40,021 bases of DNA from Planctomycetota bacterium. GTDB lineage: Bacteria; Planctomycetota; Planctomycetia; Pirellulales; Thermoguttaceae. The translations under genes and the position numbers were made by a program. The notes below the pieces were generated by a model, which did not search any database, was not told where the DNA came from, and saw only the letters and a program-made list of their open reading frames with translations. The DNA lies in contig JAKPGL010000144.1 in assembly GCA_029550925.1 (NCBI GenBank), positions 1 through 40,021 on the forward strand, in the 5' to 3' direction. Every line of letters begins with the position of its first letter. Position 1 is the first letter of the stretch. Positions 8,042-16,636 of this stretch are shown here, piece by piece.

Positions 8042-8887
8042 TTATCCGGCAGGGGCGGGCGGCGCAGTGCTCAAGGGACTCGAGACGGCCTCTTGGGTGG
8101 ACGGCGAGAGGGCCGGAGGGGCCGGTTCTGCCGGTGGTTGGGCCGACGGCAACATCAAGGTAAACGCGGTTCCACGGCCGGGGGCGCTTTCGACGCGGAT
8201 TCGTCCCTGATGGGCCTGAATGATCTCCTTGCACATCGACAGTCCTAAACCGGTGCCTCCTTTGCCGCTGGAGTCCGGGCCGGTTTTGGTGGTAAAGAAC
8301 GGGTCGAAAATCCGGGGGAGAATCTCCGGCGGAATGCCGCAGCCGGTGTCCCGGATCATCAAATGCACCATGCCGCTGCCCGGATCATGCCAGAGTTTTA
8401 CGGTGAGTCGGCCGCCTTGAGGCATTGCCTGCCGGGCGTTGATGATCAGGTTTAAGAGCACCTGTTGGATTTGGTTGCCGTTGGCCAGCACCGGCGGGAT
8501 GGGCTGGAGGTACTTTTCCACCGCAATCCGGTATTTATTGAGTTCCCGTTCCAGCAGCAGCAGGGTATCTTCCAGCAATTGCACTAGATTGGTGGGTTCC
8601 AGATTGCCGGAACGGTTCTTGGCCATGCCGAGGATGCTGTGCGAAATGCGGGCGGCCCGTTGGGCGGCGGCGAGGATTTTTTCAAACGCCTTTTGACGGG
8701 TCTCGTTGTCGGTGTGGCGGAGCCCCAGTTTGGCGTAGTTGATCACGGTCATTAGGATGTTGTTGAACTCGTGGGTGGTGGTGCTGAGCAACTCGCCCAA
8801 CGCGGTCAGCCGCTGCGCCTGCGCCAGTCGCTGCTGGAGCTGTTCCAGTTGCTGGGGGATGGCGGCGTCGGAGGGTTGGTCTGTCAT
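8042..8887 (-). CDS. Soluble sensor histidine kinase, NtrB-like catalytic part
   Basis: 281 residues from ATG 8887 (MTDQPSDAAI). An upstream frame extension has no ribosome site. A glutamine-rich coiled coil (~10-30, QQLEQLQQRLAQAQRL) leads into the HisKA box TTTHEFNNILMTVINYAKLG with phosphoacceptor His39. The ATPase domain follows: N box NQIQQVLLNLIINARQAM, G1 box DTGCGIPP, F box FDPFFTTK and G2 box GGTGLGLS. A Pro/Ala/Ser-rich tail of ~45 residues ends it. There is no membrane segment and no PAS or GAF sensor domain, so input probably comes through the coiled coil or a partner protein. No response regulator lies next to it, making it an orphan; the sigma-54 activator at 28.3-30.4 kb has no receiver domain and is not an obvious partner. 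Confidence 0.9.
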   Translation of the reverse strand: MTDQPSDAAIPQQLEQLQQRLAQAQRLTALGELLSTTTHEFNNILMTVINYAKLGLRHTDNETRQKAFEKILAAAQRAARISHSILGMAKNRSGNLEPTNLVQLLEDTLLLLERELNKYRIAVEKYLQPIPPVLANGNQIQQVLLNLIINARQAMPQGGRLTVKLWHDPGSGMVHLMIRDTGCGIPPEILPRIFDPFFTTKTGPDSSGKGGTGLGLSMCKEIIQAHQGRIRVESAPGRGTAFTLMLPSAQPPAEPAPPALSPSTQEAVSSPLSTAPPAPAG

Positions 8888-9308
8888 GGAAATCGCCTGG
8901 CTTTTGTGTTCGTTACATCCTAACTGACAGGGGCATTTTGACCGGTTTATCTTGTCTTTGAGTTTCGCCCCCTTTACCGGAACTCTGTGTCTTAACTCCC
9001 CATCAGATAACAAGTTGGGTTATGAAACGTATCGTCAACCGGACGCCGGGGAAGTAAGACTTCCGCCGAAAATCCCGCGAAGTCCCCCGGGCGAAAAAAA
9101 TCGGAAAAATCCATCGGAGCACCCTCTGCCGTCCCTGAATCCCCAGAAAACCCAAATTTCCTAATCTCCTTCGGTTTGCTCTTCCCTTAAGGTTTCCGAA
9201 TGGGTAAAGTTTCTCCGTCTCCGAGCAGGTTTTTTTCCAGTGGTCTGGGCCGATCGGCGTCTTACCCCCAACCGGACGTCGAAACCATCACCCCTTCGGG
9301 CCGCTCCG
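8888..9308. other. 421-bp divergent intergenic region
   Basis: Separates the kinase start from the start of the small protein at 9309. I see no tRNA, repeat or convincing promoter. The stretch 9060-9180 is rich in short A/C runs only. Confidence 0.45.
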
Positions 9309-9569
9309 ATGCCGACCTTGGGTCTATTGAACGAAGCCCTTCAACTTTTACAAGAATGCGGATATACGATCCGGCAAGAATGGCTGGACGGTACCCTGGG
9401 GGGTACCTGTATCCTCAAGGGGCAGAAGATTTTCTTCCTTGATTTGGCCCTTTCTCCCGAAGAGCAATTGGAGCTTGTCGTGGACGCTCTCCAACAGGAA
9501 CCCAGAATCTCTCAGTTCTACATCTCGCCCAGCTTGACTAATCTTCTCAGGTCTTCTAAGGTCGCCTGA
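9309..9569 (+). CDS. Small conserved protein of unknown function
   Basis: 86 residues if it begins at ATG 9309 (MPTLGLLNEALQLL). The frame is open back to 9240, but the upstream part is basic and low complexity, as out-of-frame DNA would be. The protein is well ordered: helix LLNEALQLLQECGYTIRQEWLDG, a glycine turn LGGTCILKGQKIFFLDLAL (beta), then helix SPEEQLELVVDALQQEP. This looks like a compact alpha-beta protein. No signal peptide or metal-binding motif is present. It is convergent with the radical SAM gene and not clearly in an operon. The role is unknown. Confidence 0.6.
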   Translation: MPTLGLLNEALQLLQECGYTIRQEWLDGTLGGTCILKGQKIFFLDLALSPEEQLELVVDALQQEPRISQFYISPSLTNLLRSSKVA

Positions 9570-9627
9570 TTTCCAATTCTTCCACGACTACCCGCTGGAA
9601 AGGGCCCGCCAACCAAAAACCCCTCCC

Positions 9628-10818
9628 TTAGCCATAGCCGCTCATCCCGAAGAAAAGCTGTCGTTTCAGCATCCGGTAAAACCAACTCTGTTCGGCCAAC
9701 TCTTGGCCGGGCAGATGATGGCTGCACTGCGGCGTTGAACAGGCCAGCTCGGCCAAAGCGTCTCGACCGCTATAATCTCGGACGCCGTGGGTTCGTAGGA
9801 ATTCCGCCAATTCGCCCGGACGCTCCAAGATGACGCAGCCGCGGGTTCGGCTGTTGACAAATTGCTGAAACTGGCGCAGGAATTGGCTCGATTCCAGCAA
9901 GTGGGCAAAATCGGCGGCGCCATCCGATATCTCTTCGCAGGCGAAGGAAAGCGGCGGGCAGGGTTCAATGCTGCCGGCCGGGCCGATATGAAACCCCATT
10001 CCCCAGGCCGCCGGGCAAACCGCCCGCCCCTCGGCGTCCCAATAAGTGTCCACAATCAGGATCGGATGCCGACCTCGCAACTCCAACAGTCGCCGTCGGA
10101 GCCGGAGCACCTTTTCCCGATCCAAGCACCAGCCGGGCGGCGAGGCAGGCCCCATCGGTCGGTAAATATAATACCATAAGTACAAGGCCCCCCGACGGAT
10201 CATCTCGGCAACGTACTGGTCGGCGGTTACCTGCTCGAAGTTGGCCGCCGTAACCGTGGTGGCCACGCCGAAAAAAAGCCGATGCCGTCGCAGCCGATCC
10301 AGAGCGGCCAGAATGGCTTCCGAAGTCCCTTGGCCGCGACGCTGGTCGTTTTCTTCGCCCAGCCCGTCCAGGCTGACCAGCGGGGTTACGTTCCCCAGTT
10401 CTGCCAGCCGATGCGCCCACTCTTCATCCACCAGCAACCCATTGGTAATGATCTGGAAATAGCAGTCCGAATGCCGCCACAGGAGTCGCTCCAGGTCGGG
10501 ATAGAGAAACGGTTCGCCGCCAAGGAGGGTGTAGAAGTACACCTTCCGCGATTTGCCGCTCGCAATGATTCGATCGACTTGTTCCGGCGAAAGACTTTGG
10601 ACTCGGCCTTGGGCGGTAATCCAACAGCCCCGGCATCGCAGATTGCAGGCGTTGGTGAGCGAGAGGAACAGAAACGGCGGGAAAAGTTCTCCTCGCTGCT
10701 GTCGGCGTCGGAACTCGGCTACGCTGCGCAGGCCCTTATAGACCCACAAATACGCCGCCTTCCAAGCCAACCGCGGCGACACCTCGCGAACCAACCGCCA
10801 AAACCATCGAAAAACCAT
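9628..10818 (-). CDS. Radical SAM protein divergent from squalene-hopene cyclase
   Basis: 396 residues starting at ATG 10818 (MVFRWFWRLV). The 4Fe-4S/S-adenosylmethionine motif is C58-N-L-R-C62-R-G-C65 (CX3CX2C) in SLTNACNLRCRGCW. It is followed by the SAM-binding LLGGEPFLYPDL (GGEP motif), QIITNGLLVDEEWA and PLVSLDGLGEENDQRRG. The C-terminal half has more cysteines (VCPAAWGMGFHIGPAGSIEPCPP, RGCVILERP, LACSTPQCSHH), consistent with a SPASM-type auxiliary cluster. The reaction is unknown. The divergent squalene-hopene cyclase 112 bp away suggests an isoprenoid or hopanoid link, but the sequence is not a textbook HpnH (whose motif is CNLACAGC). The first ~45 residues hold amphipathic, tryptophan-rich helices that may touch the membrane. 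Confidence 0.85.
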   Translation of the reverse strand: MVFRWFWRLVREVSPRLAWKAAYLWVYKGLRSVAEFRRRQQRGELFPPFLFLSLTNACNLRCRGCWITAQGRVQSLSPEQVDRIIASGKSRKVYFYTLLGGEPFLYPDLERLLWRHSDCYFQIITNGLLVDEEWAHRLAELGNVTPLVSLDGLGEENDQRRGQGTSEAILAALDRLRRHRLFFGVATTVTAANFEQVTADQYVAEMIRRGALYLWYYIYRPMGPASPPGWCLDREKVLRLRRRLLELRGRHPILIVDTYWDAEGRAVCPAAWGMGFHIGPAGSIEPCPPLSFACEEISDGAADFAHLLESSQFLRQFQQFVNSRTRGCVILERPGELAEFLRTHGVRDYSGRDALAELACSTPQCSHHLPGQELAEQSWFYRMLKRQLFFGMSGYG

Positions 10819-10930
10819 CGGAGCACCTGATAAAATGGTTGATATTTGGGGGAGTTTCCTGGGACTTGGTGGCGGCCAAGGCCGGGCTGTTTTCTCGACA
10901 TGGCCCACCCGGCTGGGTAAACTGGGCATT

Positions 10931-12994
10931 ATGGGTAAAGTGAACCACGCCAACCACGATATGCTAAATTCTACCGAGCTTTGGCAAGCCTATAAAACCG
11001 CCCGGGCGGATTTGTTGGCCGAACGCACTACGGACGGGCATTGGGAAGGCCGATTGGCCAGTTCCGCCTTGGCTACGGCAACGGCCATCGGCGCATTGGC
11101 TTTGGTCCAACAACATGGCGGACCCGCTGGGCCGGAAACCGACCAGGTCATTGCCGCCGGTCTGGACTGGCTAGCCCGCACCCAAACAAACGACGGCGGC
11201 TGGGGCGATACCGAGCGCAGCCCTTCGAATATCTCCACGACCATGTTGGTTCGGGCTGCGGTGCATCTGGCCGGGGCCGAACAACGCTTCGCCCCTCTGC
11301 TGGCCGCTGCCGCCCAATACATCGATCGCCAGGGCGGCCTGGAAGGCCTGCGCCGCCGCTACGGCAAAGACCAGACCTTTGCTGTGCCGATCCTGACCAT
11401 GTACGCCTTGGCCGGTCTGGTCGGATGGGAAGAGGTTCGGCCTTTGCCGTTCGAGTGGGCGGTTGTGCCGCATCGGTTGCTGGGTTGGGTTCGGCTTCCG
11501 GTGGTAAGTTATGCGATTCCCGCCCTGGTGGCAATGGGCCAGGCCAGGTTCTTTCATCGGCCGCCCCGCAATCCCCTGCTCCGCTGGCTCCGGGGGGCGC
11601 TGGTGGAAAAGACGCTTCAGGTCCTGGAGGCCAAACAACCGGCAAGCGGCGGTTTTCTGGAGGCGGTCCCGCTGACGAGTTTTGTCCTGATGGCCTTGGC
11701 CAGTACCGGCCGGGCCGATCATCCGGTGGTCCAGCGAGGCGTAGATTTTCTGATCCGTACCTACAGGCCAGAAGGGGCCTGGCCCATCGACGCCAACCTG
11801 GCCGTCTGGGTAACGACGCTTTCGCTCAACGCCCTGCTTCGGCCTGGGACCGAGAGCAGCCGGACAGTTGGGAACGCCGATTCGTCGTCGGAAACGATTT
11901 TGCTGCGGCGGCAGTTGGCCCGCTCGTGTTGGCCGTGGATTTTGAACTGCCAGCATCAAAAGGTCCATCCCTTTACCGCATCGGCCCCCGGCGGTTGGGG
12001 CTGGACCGATTTGGCCGGCGCCGTGCCAGACGCCGACGACACGTCCGGGGCGTTATTGGCCTTGGCCGGCATCTACCAGCAACTCCAAGAGGATCTGCCT
12101 GCCAATGACCGCCGACGGATTCTCCAAGCGGTTGGCCTTGGCCTTCGTTGGTTGCTCGATTTGCAGAACCGAGACGGCGGCTGGCCCACCTTTTGCCGAG
12201 GCTGGGGCGCTTTGCCGTTCGACCGAAGTGCGACGGATCTGACGGCCCATGCCCTGCGGGCTTTGGCCGCCTGGACGCCACGGATCGCCCGGCATGATTG
12301 GGCCGAGGCGGTTGCTTCGGGCAGTTGTCCCGTCTCTGAACAGGAAAGGAAGCAGGCGATCCAACGGGGGTTCCAATACTTGGCCCGGTCGCAGAATGCC
12401 GACGGCAGTTGGACGCCGCTTTGGTTCGGCAATGCGTATTGGCCCGGGGAGGAGAACCCGGTTTATGGGACGGCCAGGGTCTTGTTGGCCTATCGGGACC
12501 TAGGGCAGTGGGAACATCCGGCGGCCCAGCGAGGCCGACGGTGGCTGCTGGCCCATCAAAACGCCGACGGCGGTTGGGGAGGCCGACCGAAACAGACCCA
12601 CTTTCCTCAACAAGAAACCCAACCGTCGCCCCCTCCAACGTCGCCCCATCCCCGGCCAGCGTTCCAAGATTGGCAATCCAGTGTGGAAGAGACCGCCTTG
12701 GCCGTGGAGGCCCTGCTGGCCGATCCTAAAGCTGTCTTTTTGTTCCGCCAATCGCCCGAACCAGCCGACCAATCGCCCGACGCCGAATCGGCTAGGGTGC
12801 GTTCGGCGGTCGAGCGGGGCCTGGCCTGGCTGGTGCGGGCGATCTACGAAGACCGACATCGCCAACCAGAACCGATCGGGTTGTATTTCGCCCGGTTGTG
12901 GTATTATGAAAAAATGTATCCTATCATTTATGCCGTTTCGGCCCTTGGAGAGGCGGTCGCACGCCTGGAACCGGCCGAAACGTGGAAGACTTGA
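10931..12994 (+). CDS. shc: Squalene-hopene cyclase
   Basis: Class II triterpene cyclase converting squalene to hopene at the membrane. About 687 residues from ATG 10931 (further in-frame starts at 10835 and 10961 are possible), matching the family's 630-720. The protonating motif D-A-D-D-T is at 367-371, close to position 374-378 of the characterised Alicyclobacillus enzyme. QW repeats are visible as NDGGWGDTERSPSNISTT, SGGFLEA, NRDGGWPTFCRGWG, NADGSWTPLWFGNAYWPGEE, NADGGWGG and SSVEETALAVEALL. The C-terminus has GLYFARLWYYEKMYPI, the expected end of the alpha-barrel. Two insertions stand out: a Ser/Thr-rich stretch after LNALLRPG (~310-325) and a proline-rich one (~560-575). It is followed 215 bp later by a prenyl synthase fusion. 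The hpnCDE squalene-making genes are not in the window. Confidence 0.93.
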   Translation: MGKVNHANHDMLNSTELWQAYKTARADLLAERTTDGHWEGRLASSALATATAIGALALVQQHGGPAGPETDQVIAAGLDWLARTQTNDGGWGDTERSPSNISTTMLVRAAVHLAGAEQRFAPLLAAAAQYIDRQGGLEGLRRRYGKDQTFAVPILTMYALAGLVGWEEVRPLPFEWAVVPHRLLGWVRLPVVSYAIPALVAMGQARFFHRPPRNPLLRWLRGALVEKTLQVLEAKQPASGGFLEAVPLTSFVLMALASTGRADHPVVQRGVDFLIRTYRPEGAWPIDANLAVWVTTLSLNALLRPGTESSRTVGNADSSSETILLRRQLARSCWPWILNCQHQKVHPFTASAPGGWGWTDLAGAVPDADDTSGALLALAGIYQQLQEDLPANDRRRILQAVGLGLRWLLDLQNRDGGWPTFCRGWGALPFDRSATDLTAHALRALAAWTPRIARHDWAEAVASGSCPVSEQERKQAIQRGFQYLARSQNADGSWTPLWFGNAYWPGEENPVYGTARVLLAYRDLGQWEHPAAQRGRRWLLAHQNADGGWGGRPKQTHFPQQETQPSPPPTSPHPRPAFQDWQSSVEETALAVEALLADPKAVFLFRQSPEPADQSPDAESARVRSAVERGLAWLVRAIYEDRHRQPEPIGLYFARLWYYEKMYPIIYAVSALGEAVARLEPAETWKT

Positions 12995-13018
12995 CGAGAA
13001 TTTATACATATATATACA
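12991..13018 (+). promoter_or_regulatory. Candidate promoter between shc and the prenyl synthase gene
   Basis: TTGACG (12991-12996), 16-bp spacer, TATACA (13013-13018), in a run of TATA-type steps that is very AT-rich against the GC-rich surroundings. The -35 overlaps the shc stop codon. It would give a leader of about 185 nt for the gene at 13210. Confidence 0.4.
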
Positions 13019-13209
13019 TATCGGCGTCCGTCCCAATTCCAACTGGCCTAAGGGATTCCCGCCTGGGTACAATTCCCTTAAAGGGGCCTTGCCGTATCCC
13101 AAAGGTCGTTTTGCCGCCGGAGGGGAGGCGTTTTTAGACGGCCATCCAGAGGACGGTCGTTTTTCGTTGGCCCCGCAGATCCCCATCCAACAAGCGTCGG
13201 AGTAGAGGA

Positions 13210-15234
13210 ATGTCCTCGGCTGAACCGCTGCAAACTCCGGAAGAAAAAGCCATCGGGGAGTCGGTTTCTCCATCGGTTGACGCCGCCTCTTCTTCGATCG
13301 GATCGCAGAGGGCGACGACCGGTCCCTTTTCCGCCTATCCGAAACAGACGCCCTCCAGCCGGGCGGTGCGGGAGGCGATTCGACAACGGGCCTGGCAGAT
13401 GGCCGCCGGGTGGGACCGAAGCCGACCCTTGTCCCGCCAGCAGATCGAATCGGGCGCCCGTCGGCTTTTGGCCGAGTTGGGGCAGCCGCTGGACTACCTC
13501 GGCTGGACGATGGTCATGCTGGGATCGGCGTTTTGGCAGTCGCAAGTGGCGGCGGTGCCGGTGGAGCGTCGGCTTCTGCTGTTGCCGCACTGCTTCCGAT
13601 CCATCGAACAATGTCAGGGCGTTTATACCGCCGAGGAGTTGGTCTGCCGGGATTGCGGGGCGTGCCGACTGAGTTTTCTGCGGGCAGAGGCCAAGCGTCT
13701 GGGCTACCAGGTACTTATTGCCGAGGGCACGCCGATTGTGGTCGATATGATCTTGCACGGCCGGGTGGACGCCATTCTGGGCGTGGCCTGTCTGGGCAGT
13801 TTAGAGCGGGCGCTGGAAAAGATCCTCCAGGTCGGCATTCCCTGCATGGCCGTCCCGCTCTGGGAAAGCCGATGCCGAGATAGCCAGACCGACGAAGATT
13901 GGGTGCTTCAGATGCTCCGGACGCCGTATGTTCCCTCGACCGTGCAGACGGAAACGTATTTGCATTTACTCCGGGCGACCACGGAGCTGTTTCGGCCTGA
14001 TCGGCTTGCACGCTTTTTGCCGGGCCTCACTAACCCTCCTGGAAGCTCTCCAAAATACGAGGCAGGACCTCCTGCTGGCTTGCCGACGGAAGACATCCGG
14101 AGCGTTCGGAGAGAGGCGACAGGCTCGGCGGATGGACAGCCGGTTTGGGAAACGACTCAGCGATTGGCCTGGGATTTTCTGCTTCGGGGCGGCAAACATC
14201 TTCGTCCGTTTTTGACCCTGGCCGCCTATGACGCCATGACCGGCGCCCGGGCCGCCCGGGCCGACGGAGGAGACGTGCCGGGCAGTTGGCCGGAGGCGGT
14301 CTGGCAATTGGCCCTGGCCATCGAAGTCTTTCATAAGGCCTCTCTGATCCACGACGACATTGAAGACGACGATCCGTATCGGTACGGTCGGCCGGCATTG
14401 CACCGGGAATATGGAACGCCGACAGCGTTGAATGTGGGCGATTTTTTGATCGGGTGGGGGTATCGGTTGGCTGCGGAAGCGGCCCGGCAATTGGCCTCGG
14501 ATGCGGCGGCCGACATCCTAGCCCACTTGGCCCACGCGCACGTTCGGCTCTCGGAAGGCCAAGGGGCGGAGCTGGCCTGGCGACAGGCCCTCCACAAAGC
14601 ACTCACCCCCTTAGAGGTGCTAAAAATTTATTCTCTAAAGACAGCGCCGGCGTTTGAGGCGGCCCTGTATGTAGGCCTGCGCATGGCCGGGCCGGTGGAG
14701 CAGCTTCAAGAGACCCTGGCCCGCTACAGCCGCCATGTGGGGGTGGCGTTCCAAATCCATAACGACTTGGCCGACTGGACCGAAGACAGCGCCAATAAAC
14801 AGACCCTGGGCGCCGATGTCTTGGGCGCACGACCCACGATCCTTTGGTCGCTGGCGAGGCAATCGCTGTGCGCGGAGGACGCCGACCGATTGGATCGGCT
14901 GCTGGCCGAGGCCGACCGGTTGACCTCCCGCCGCCCGGATGGTTCTGAAAAGGAAAGCTCTTCGCCGGCTTCGGCGGCCGACCAGACGAAGTCCGAGACC
15001 GACCCGGCAGAAAACCGTCGGCCCGTTCGCCTGGAGGGAGTGCTTCCCCCAAAGACGACCGACACCCTTTTGGCCGAGGTCCGACGCCTTTATGAAAAAG
15101 CCGAGGCGTTCGCCCAAGCCGAGGCCCTGGCGCAAAAACATCGGGAACGCGCCCACCTCTTGGCCGACCAGACGCCCTCGGCGTCGGTGAGCCGGCTCTT
15201 GCATTATGTGGCCGATATGGTATTAAATCGCTGA
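13210..15234 (+). CDS. DUF116 domain fused to polyprenyl diphosphate synthase
   Basis: 674 residues with two parts. Residues ~90-220 are DUF116-like and cysteine-rich: LPHCFRSIEQC, EELVCRDCGACRL (cysteines 147, 150, 152), then LIAEGTPIVVDMILHG and AILGVACLGSLERAL; it could hold an iron-sulfur or zinc site. Residues ~310-674 are a trans-prenyltransferase: GGKHLRP (327-333), first aspartate motif D382-D-I-E-D386 in LIHDDIEDDDPYR, and a second motif N518-D-L-A-D522, where Asn replaces the usual first Asp. The residue five before the first motif is Ala, not the aromatic of farnesyl synthases, so a C20 or longer product is likely. A charged insertion (~575-605) sits before the last helices. Each half is a complete family of its own. 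Start ATG 13210 has GGAGTAGAGG just upstream. It lies downstream of shc and 50 bp before a thioesterase gene. Confidence 0.88.
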   Translation: MSSAEPLQTPEEKAIGESVSPSVDAASSSIGSQRATTGPFSAYPKQTPSSRAVREAIRQRAWQMAAGWDRSRPLSRQQIESGARRLLAELGQPLDYLGWTMVMLGSAFWQSQVAAVPVERRLLLLPHCFRSIEQCQGVYTAEELVCRDCGACRLSFLRAEAKRLGYQVLIAEGTPIVVDMILHGRVDAILGVACLGSLERALEKILQVGIPCMAVPLWESRCRDSQTDEDWVLQMLRTPYVPSTVQTETYLHLLRATTELFRPDRLARFLPGLTNPPGSSPKYEAGPPAGLPTEDIRSVRREATGSADGQPVWETTQRLAWDFLLRGGKHLRPFLTLAAYDAMTGARAARADGGDVPGSWPEAVWQLALAIEVFHKASLIHDDIEDDDPYRYGRPALHREYGTPTALNVGDFLIGWGYRLAAEAARQLASDAAADILAHLAHAHVRLSEGQGAELAWRQALHKALTPLEVLKIYSLKTAPAFEAALYVGLRMAGPVEQLQETLARYSRHVGVAFQIHNDLADWTEDSANKQTLGADVLGARPTILWSLARQSLCAEDADRLDRLLAEADRLTSRRPDGSEKESSSPASAADQTKSETDPAENRRPVRLEGVLPPKTTDTLLAEVRRLYEKAEAFAQAEALAQKHRERAHLLADQTPSASVSRLLHYVADMVLNR

Positions 15235-15284
15235 TCGGGTTTTTGTTTTTTCTACCATAAAGGTCTTCCGAGAATCCCACGGCG

Positions 15285-15734
15285 ATGGTTCGAGAACATA
15301 CGGTGCAGTTTCGCATCCGATACAGCGAGACGGATGCGATGGGGACGTATTACAATTCGCGGGCGCTGGAGTGGTTTGAATACGGTCGGACGGAACTGTT
15401 GCGGGCGTTGGGGAAACCGTACCGAGAAATGGAAGCCCAGGGACTTTGGATGCCGGTCCGCGAGGCGCATGTAGAATACCTAAGCCCGGCGCGGTACGAC
15501 GATCTGCTGACGATGCGATGTCGATTGTATCGGTCCGGCCCAGCCCGGTTTCGGTTCGACGTAGAGGTCGTCCATGCGGAAAGCGGCCGTTTGGTGTGTC
15601 GCGGCTGGACAGAGCATGTGGTGTTGGACCATCGAGGCCGACCGATCCGACCGCCGGAATGGCTATTGGCATTGGTGGAAGAGCGGTCGGAGGGGCCGCC
15701 CCCTGATCCGAAGACGGAGGGACTTTCACGGTAA
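15285..15734 (+). CDS. Hot-dog acyl-CoA thioesterase, YbgC/4-hydroxybenzoyl-CoA type
   Basis: 149 residues. The family signature is at the start: FRIRYSETDAMGTYYNSRALEWFEYGR (~9-35), matching VRYxETDxxGxxxHxxYxxWxExxR with the catalytic aspartate in ETD. The later strands QGLWMPVREAHVEYLSPARYDDLL and RLVCRGWTEHVVLDHRGRPIRPP are also typical. It hydrolyses acyl-CoA thioesters in the cytoplasm as a tetramer of hot-dog folds. The usual His of the YxxYL segment is replaced (YYNSRA), so chemistry may differ slightly. It starts 50 bp after the prenyl synthase stop on the same strand, so the two may be cotranscribed. It is not next to tol-pal genes, where ybgC often lies. Confidence 0.85.
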   Translation: MVREHTVQFRIRYSETDAMGTYYNSRALEWFEYGRTELLRALGKPYREMEAQGLWMPVREAHVEYLSPARYDDLLTMRCRLYRSGPARFRFDVEVVHAESGRLVCRGWTEHVVLDHRGRPIRPPEWLLALVEERSEGPPPDPKTEGLSR

Positions 15735-15754
15735 GAAGAAACAGAGAATTCTTG

Positions 15755-15785
15755 CTGTAACTGGTTGTAAAATAACAGGTTACAG
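15755..15785. other. Inverted repeat in the spacer before purN
   Basis: CTGTAAC (15755-15761) and GTTACAG (15779-15785) form a 7-bp stem with a 17-base loop in the 164-bp gap after the thioesterase gene. It could be a weak structure in the purN leader; no T run follows. Confidence 0.3.
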
Positions 15786-15898
15786 GGAAACTGAGAGTAC
15801 ACGGATAATTTCGATTCGGCGGCGCAGGGCGGGCGGTTTTCTCGGCGGAGACGGCCCGTTGGCGGAGGCGTTTGCCGGGTGCGGAAGGTAGAAGAACC

Positions 15899-16597
15899 AT
15901 GAGCGAGCAAAAACAGATGGAACCATCGGCTGTCGGCGGAGCGAGAAGGCCGTTTCGGATTGCTGTGTTGATTTCCGGCGGCGGCACCACGCTTCGGAAC
16001 CTGATCCAGAAAAAGGCGGCGGGCCTTTTGCAGGGGATAGATATTGTCCTGGTCATCTCCAGCAACCCGGCCGCCGGCGGCATCCAGTACGCCCAGCAGG
16101 CCGGTATCCCCCTTCGGGTTATCCAGCGCAAAGAGTTCCCCACTCAGGAGGCTTTCAGCGAGGCCATTTTCCAGGAGTGTCGGCAGGCCCAGGTCGATCT
16201 GGTGGTTTTGGGCGGCTTTTTGAAACAGATTACCGTGCCGCCGGATTTTGATCTGCGGGTGGTCAACATCCATCCGGCGTTGATCCCGGCCTTTTGCGGC
16301 AAAGGGTTTTATGGCCATCATGTCCACGAGGCGGTGCTCCAGTATGGGGCCAAGATCAGCGGCTGCACGGTGCATTTTGTGGATAATCAGTACGATCATG
16401 GGCCGGTGATCGCCCAGCGGGCCGTCCCGGTCCTGGACGACGATACGCCGGAGACCTTGGCCGCCCGGGTGTTTGAGCAGGAATGTGAGGTGTATCCGGA
16501 GGCGATTCGGCTAATCGCCTCAGGCCGAGTGCAGGTCGTAGGCCGACGCGTCCGCATTTTGCCAGAACAGCCACCCGTCTCGCCCGGCAACCGTTAG
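15899..16597 (+). CDS. purN: Phosphoribosylglycinamide formyltransferase
   Basis: PurN transfers a formyl group from 10-formyltetrahydrofolate to GAR in purine synthesis. 232 residues from ATG 15899, chosen for GGAAGG 10 bp upstream; the frame runs a few codons further 5'. Family marks: IAVLISGGGTTLRNLI (phosphate loop), VVLGGFLKQI, then the catalytic stretch VNIHPALIPAF with conserved Asn and His, YGHHVHEAVL, and TVHFVDNQYDHGPVIAQRAVPV containing the catalytic Asp. The loop has AFCGKGFYG where most enzymes have SFxGxxGMYG. This fits the deeper-branching PurN type seen in several phyla. An N-terminal leader of ~18 residues (MSEQKQMEPS...) is longer than usual. The 40-bp gap to the next gene suggests cotranscription with it. 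Confidence 0.9.
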   Translation: MSEQKQMEPSAVGGARRPFRIAVLISGGGTTLRNLIQKKAAGLLQGIDIVLVISSNPAAGGIQYAQQAGIPLRVIQRKEFPTQEAFSEAIFQECRQAQVDLVVLGGFLKQITVPPDFDLRVVNIHPALIPAFCGKGFYGHHVHEAVLQYGAKISGCTVHFVDNQYDHGPVIAQRAVPVLDDDTPETLAARVFEQECEVYPEAIRLIASGRVQVVGRRVRILPEQPPVSPGNR

Positions 16598-16636
16598 TCC
16601 AGGCAAACGCCTTTTTTCTGAGCAAAGGAGATCCGA

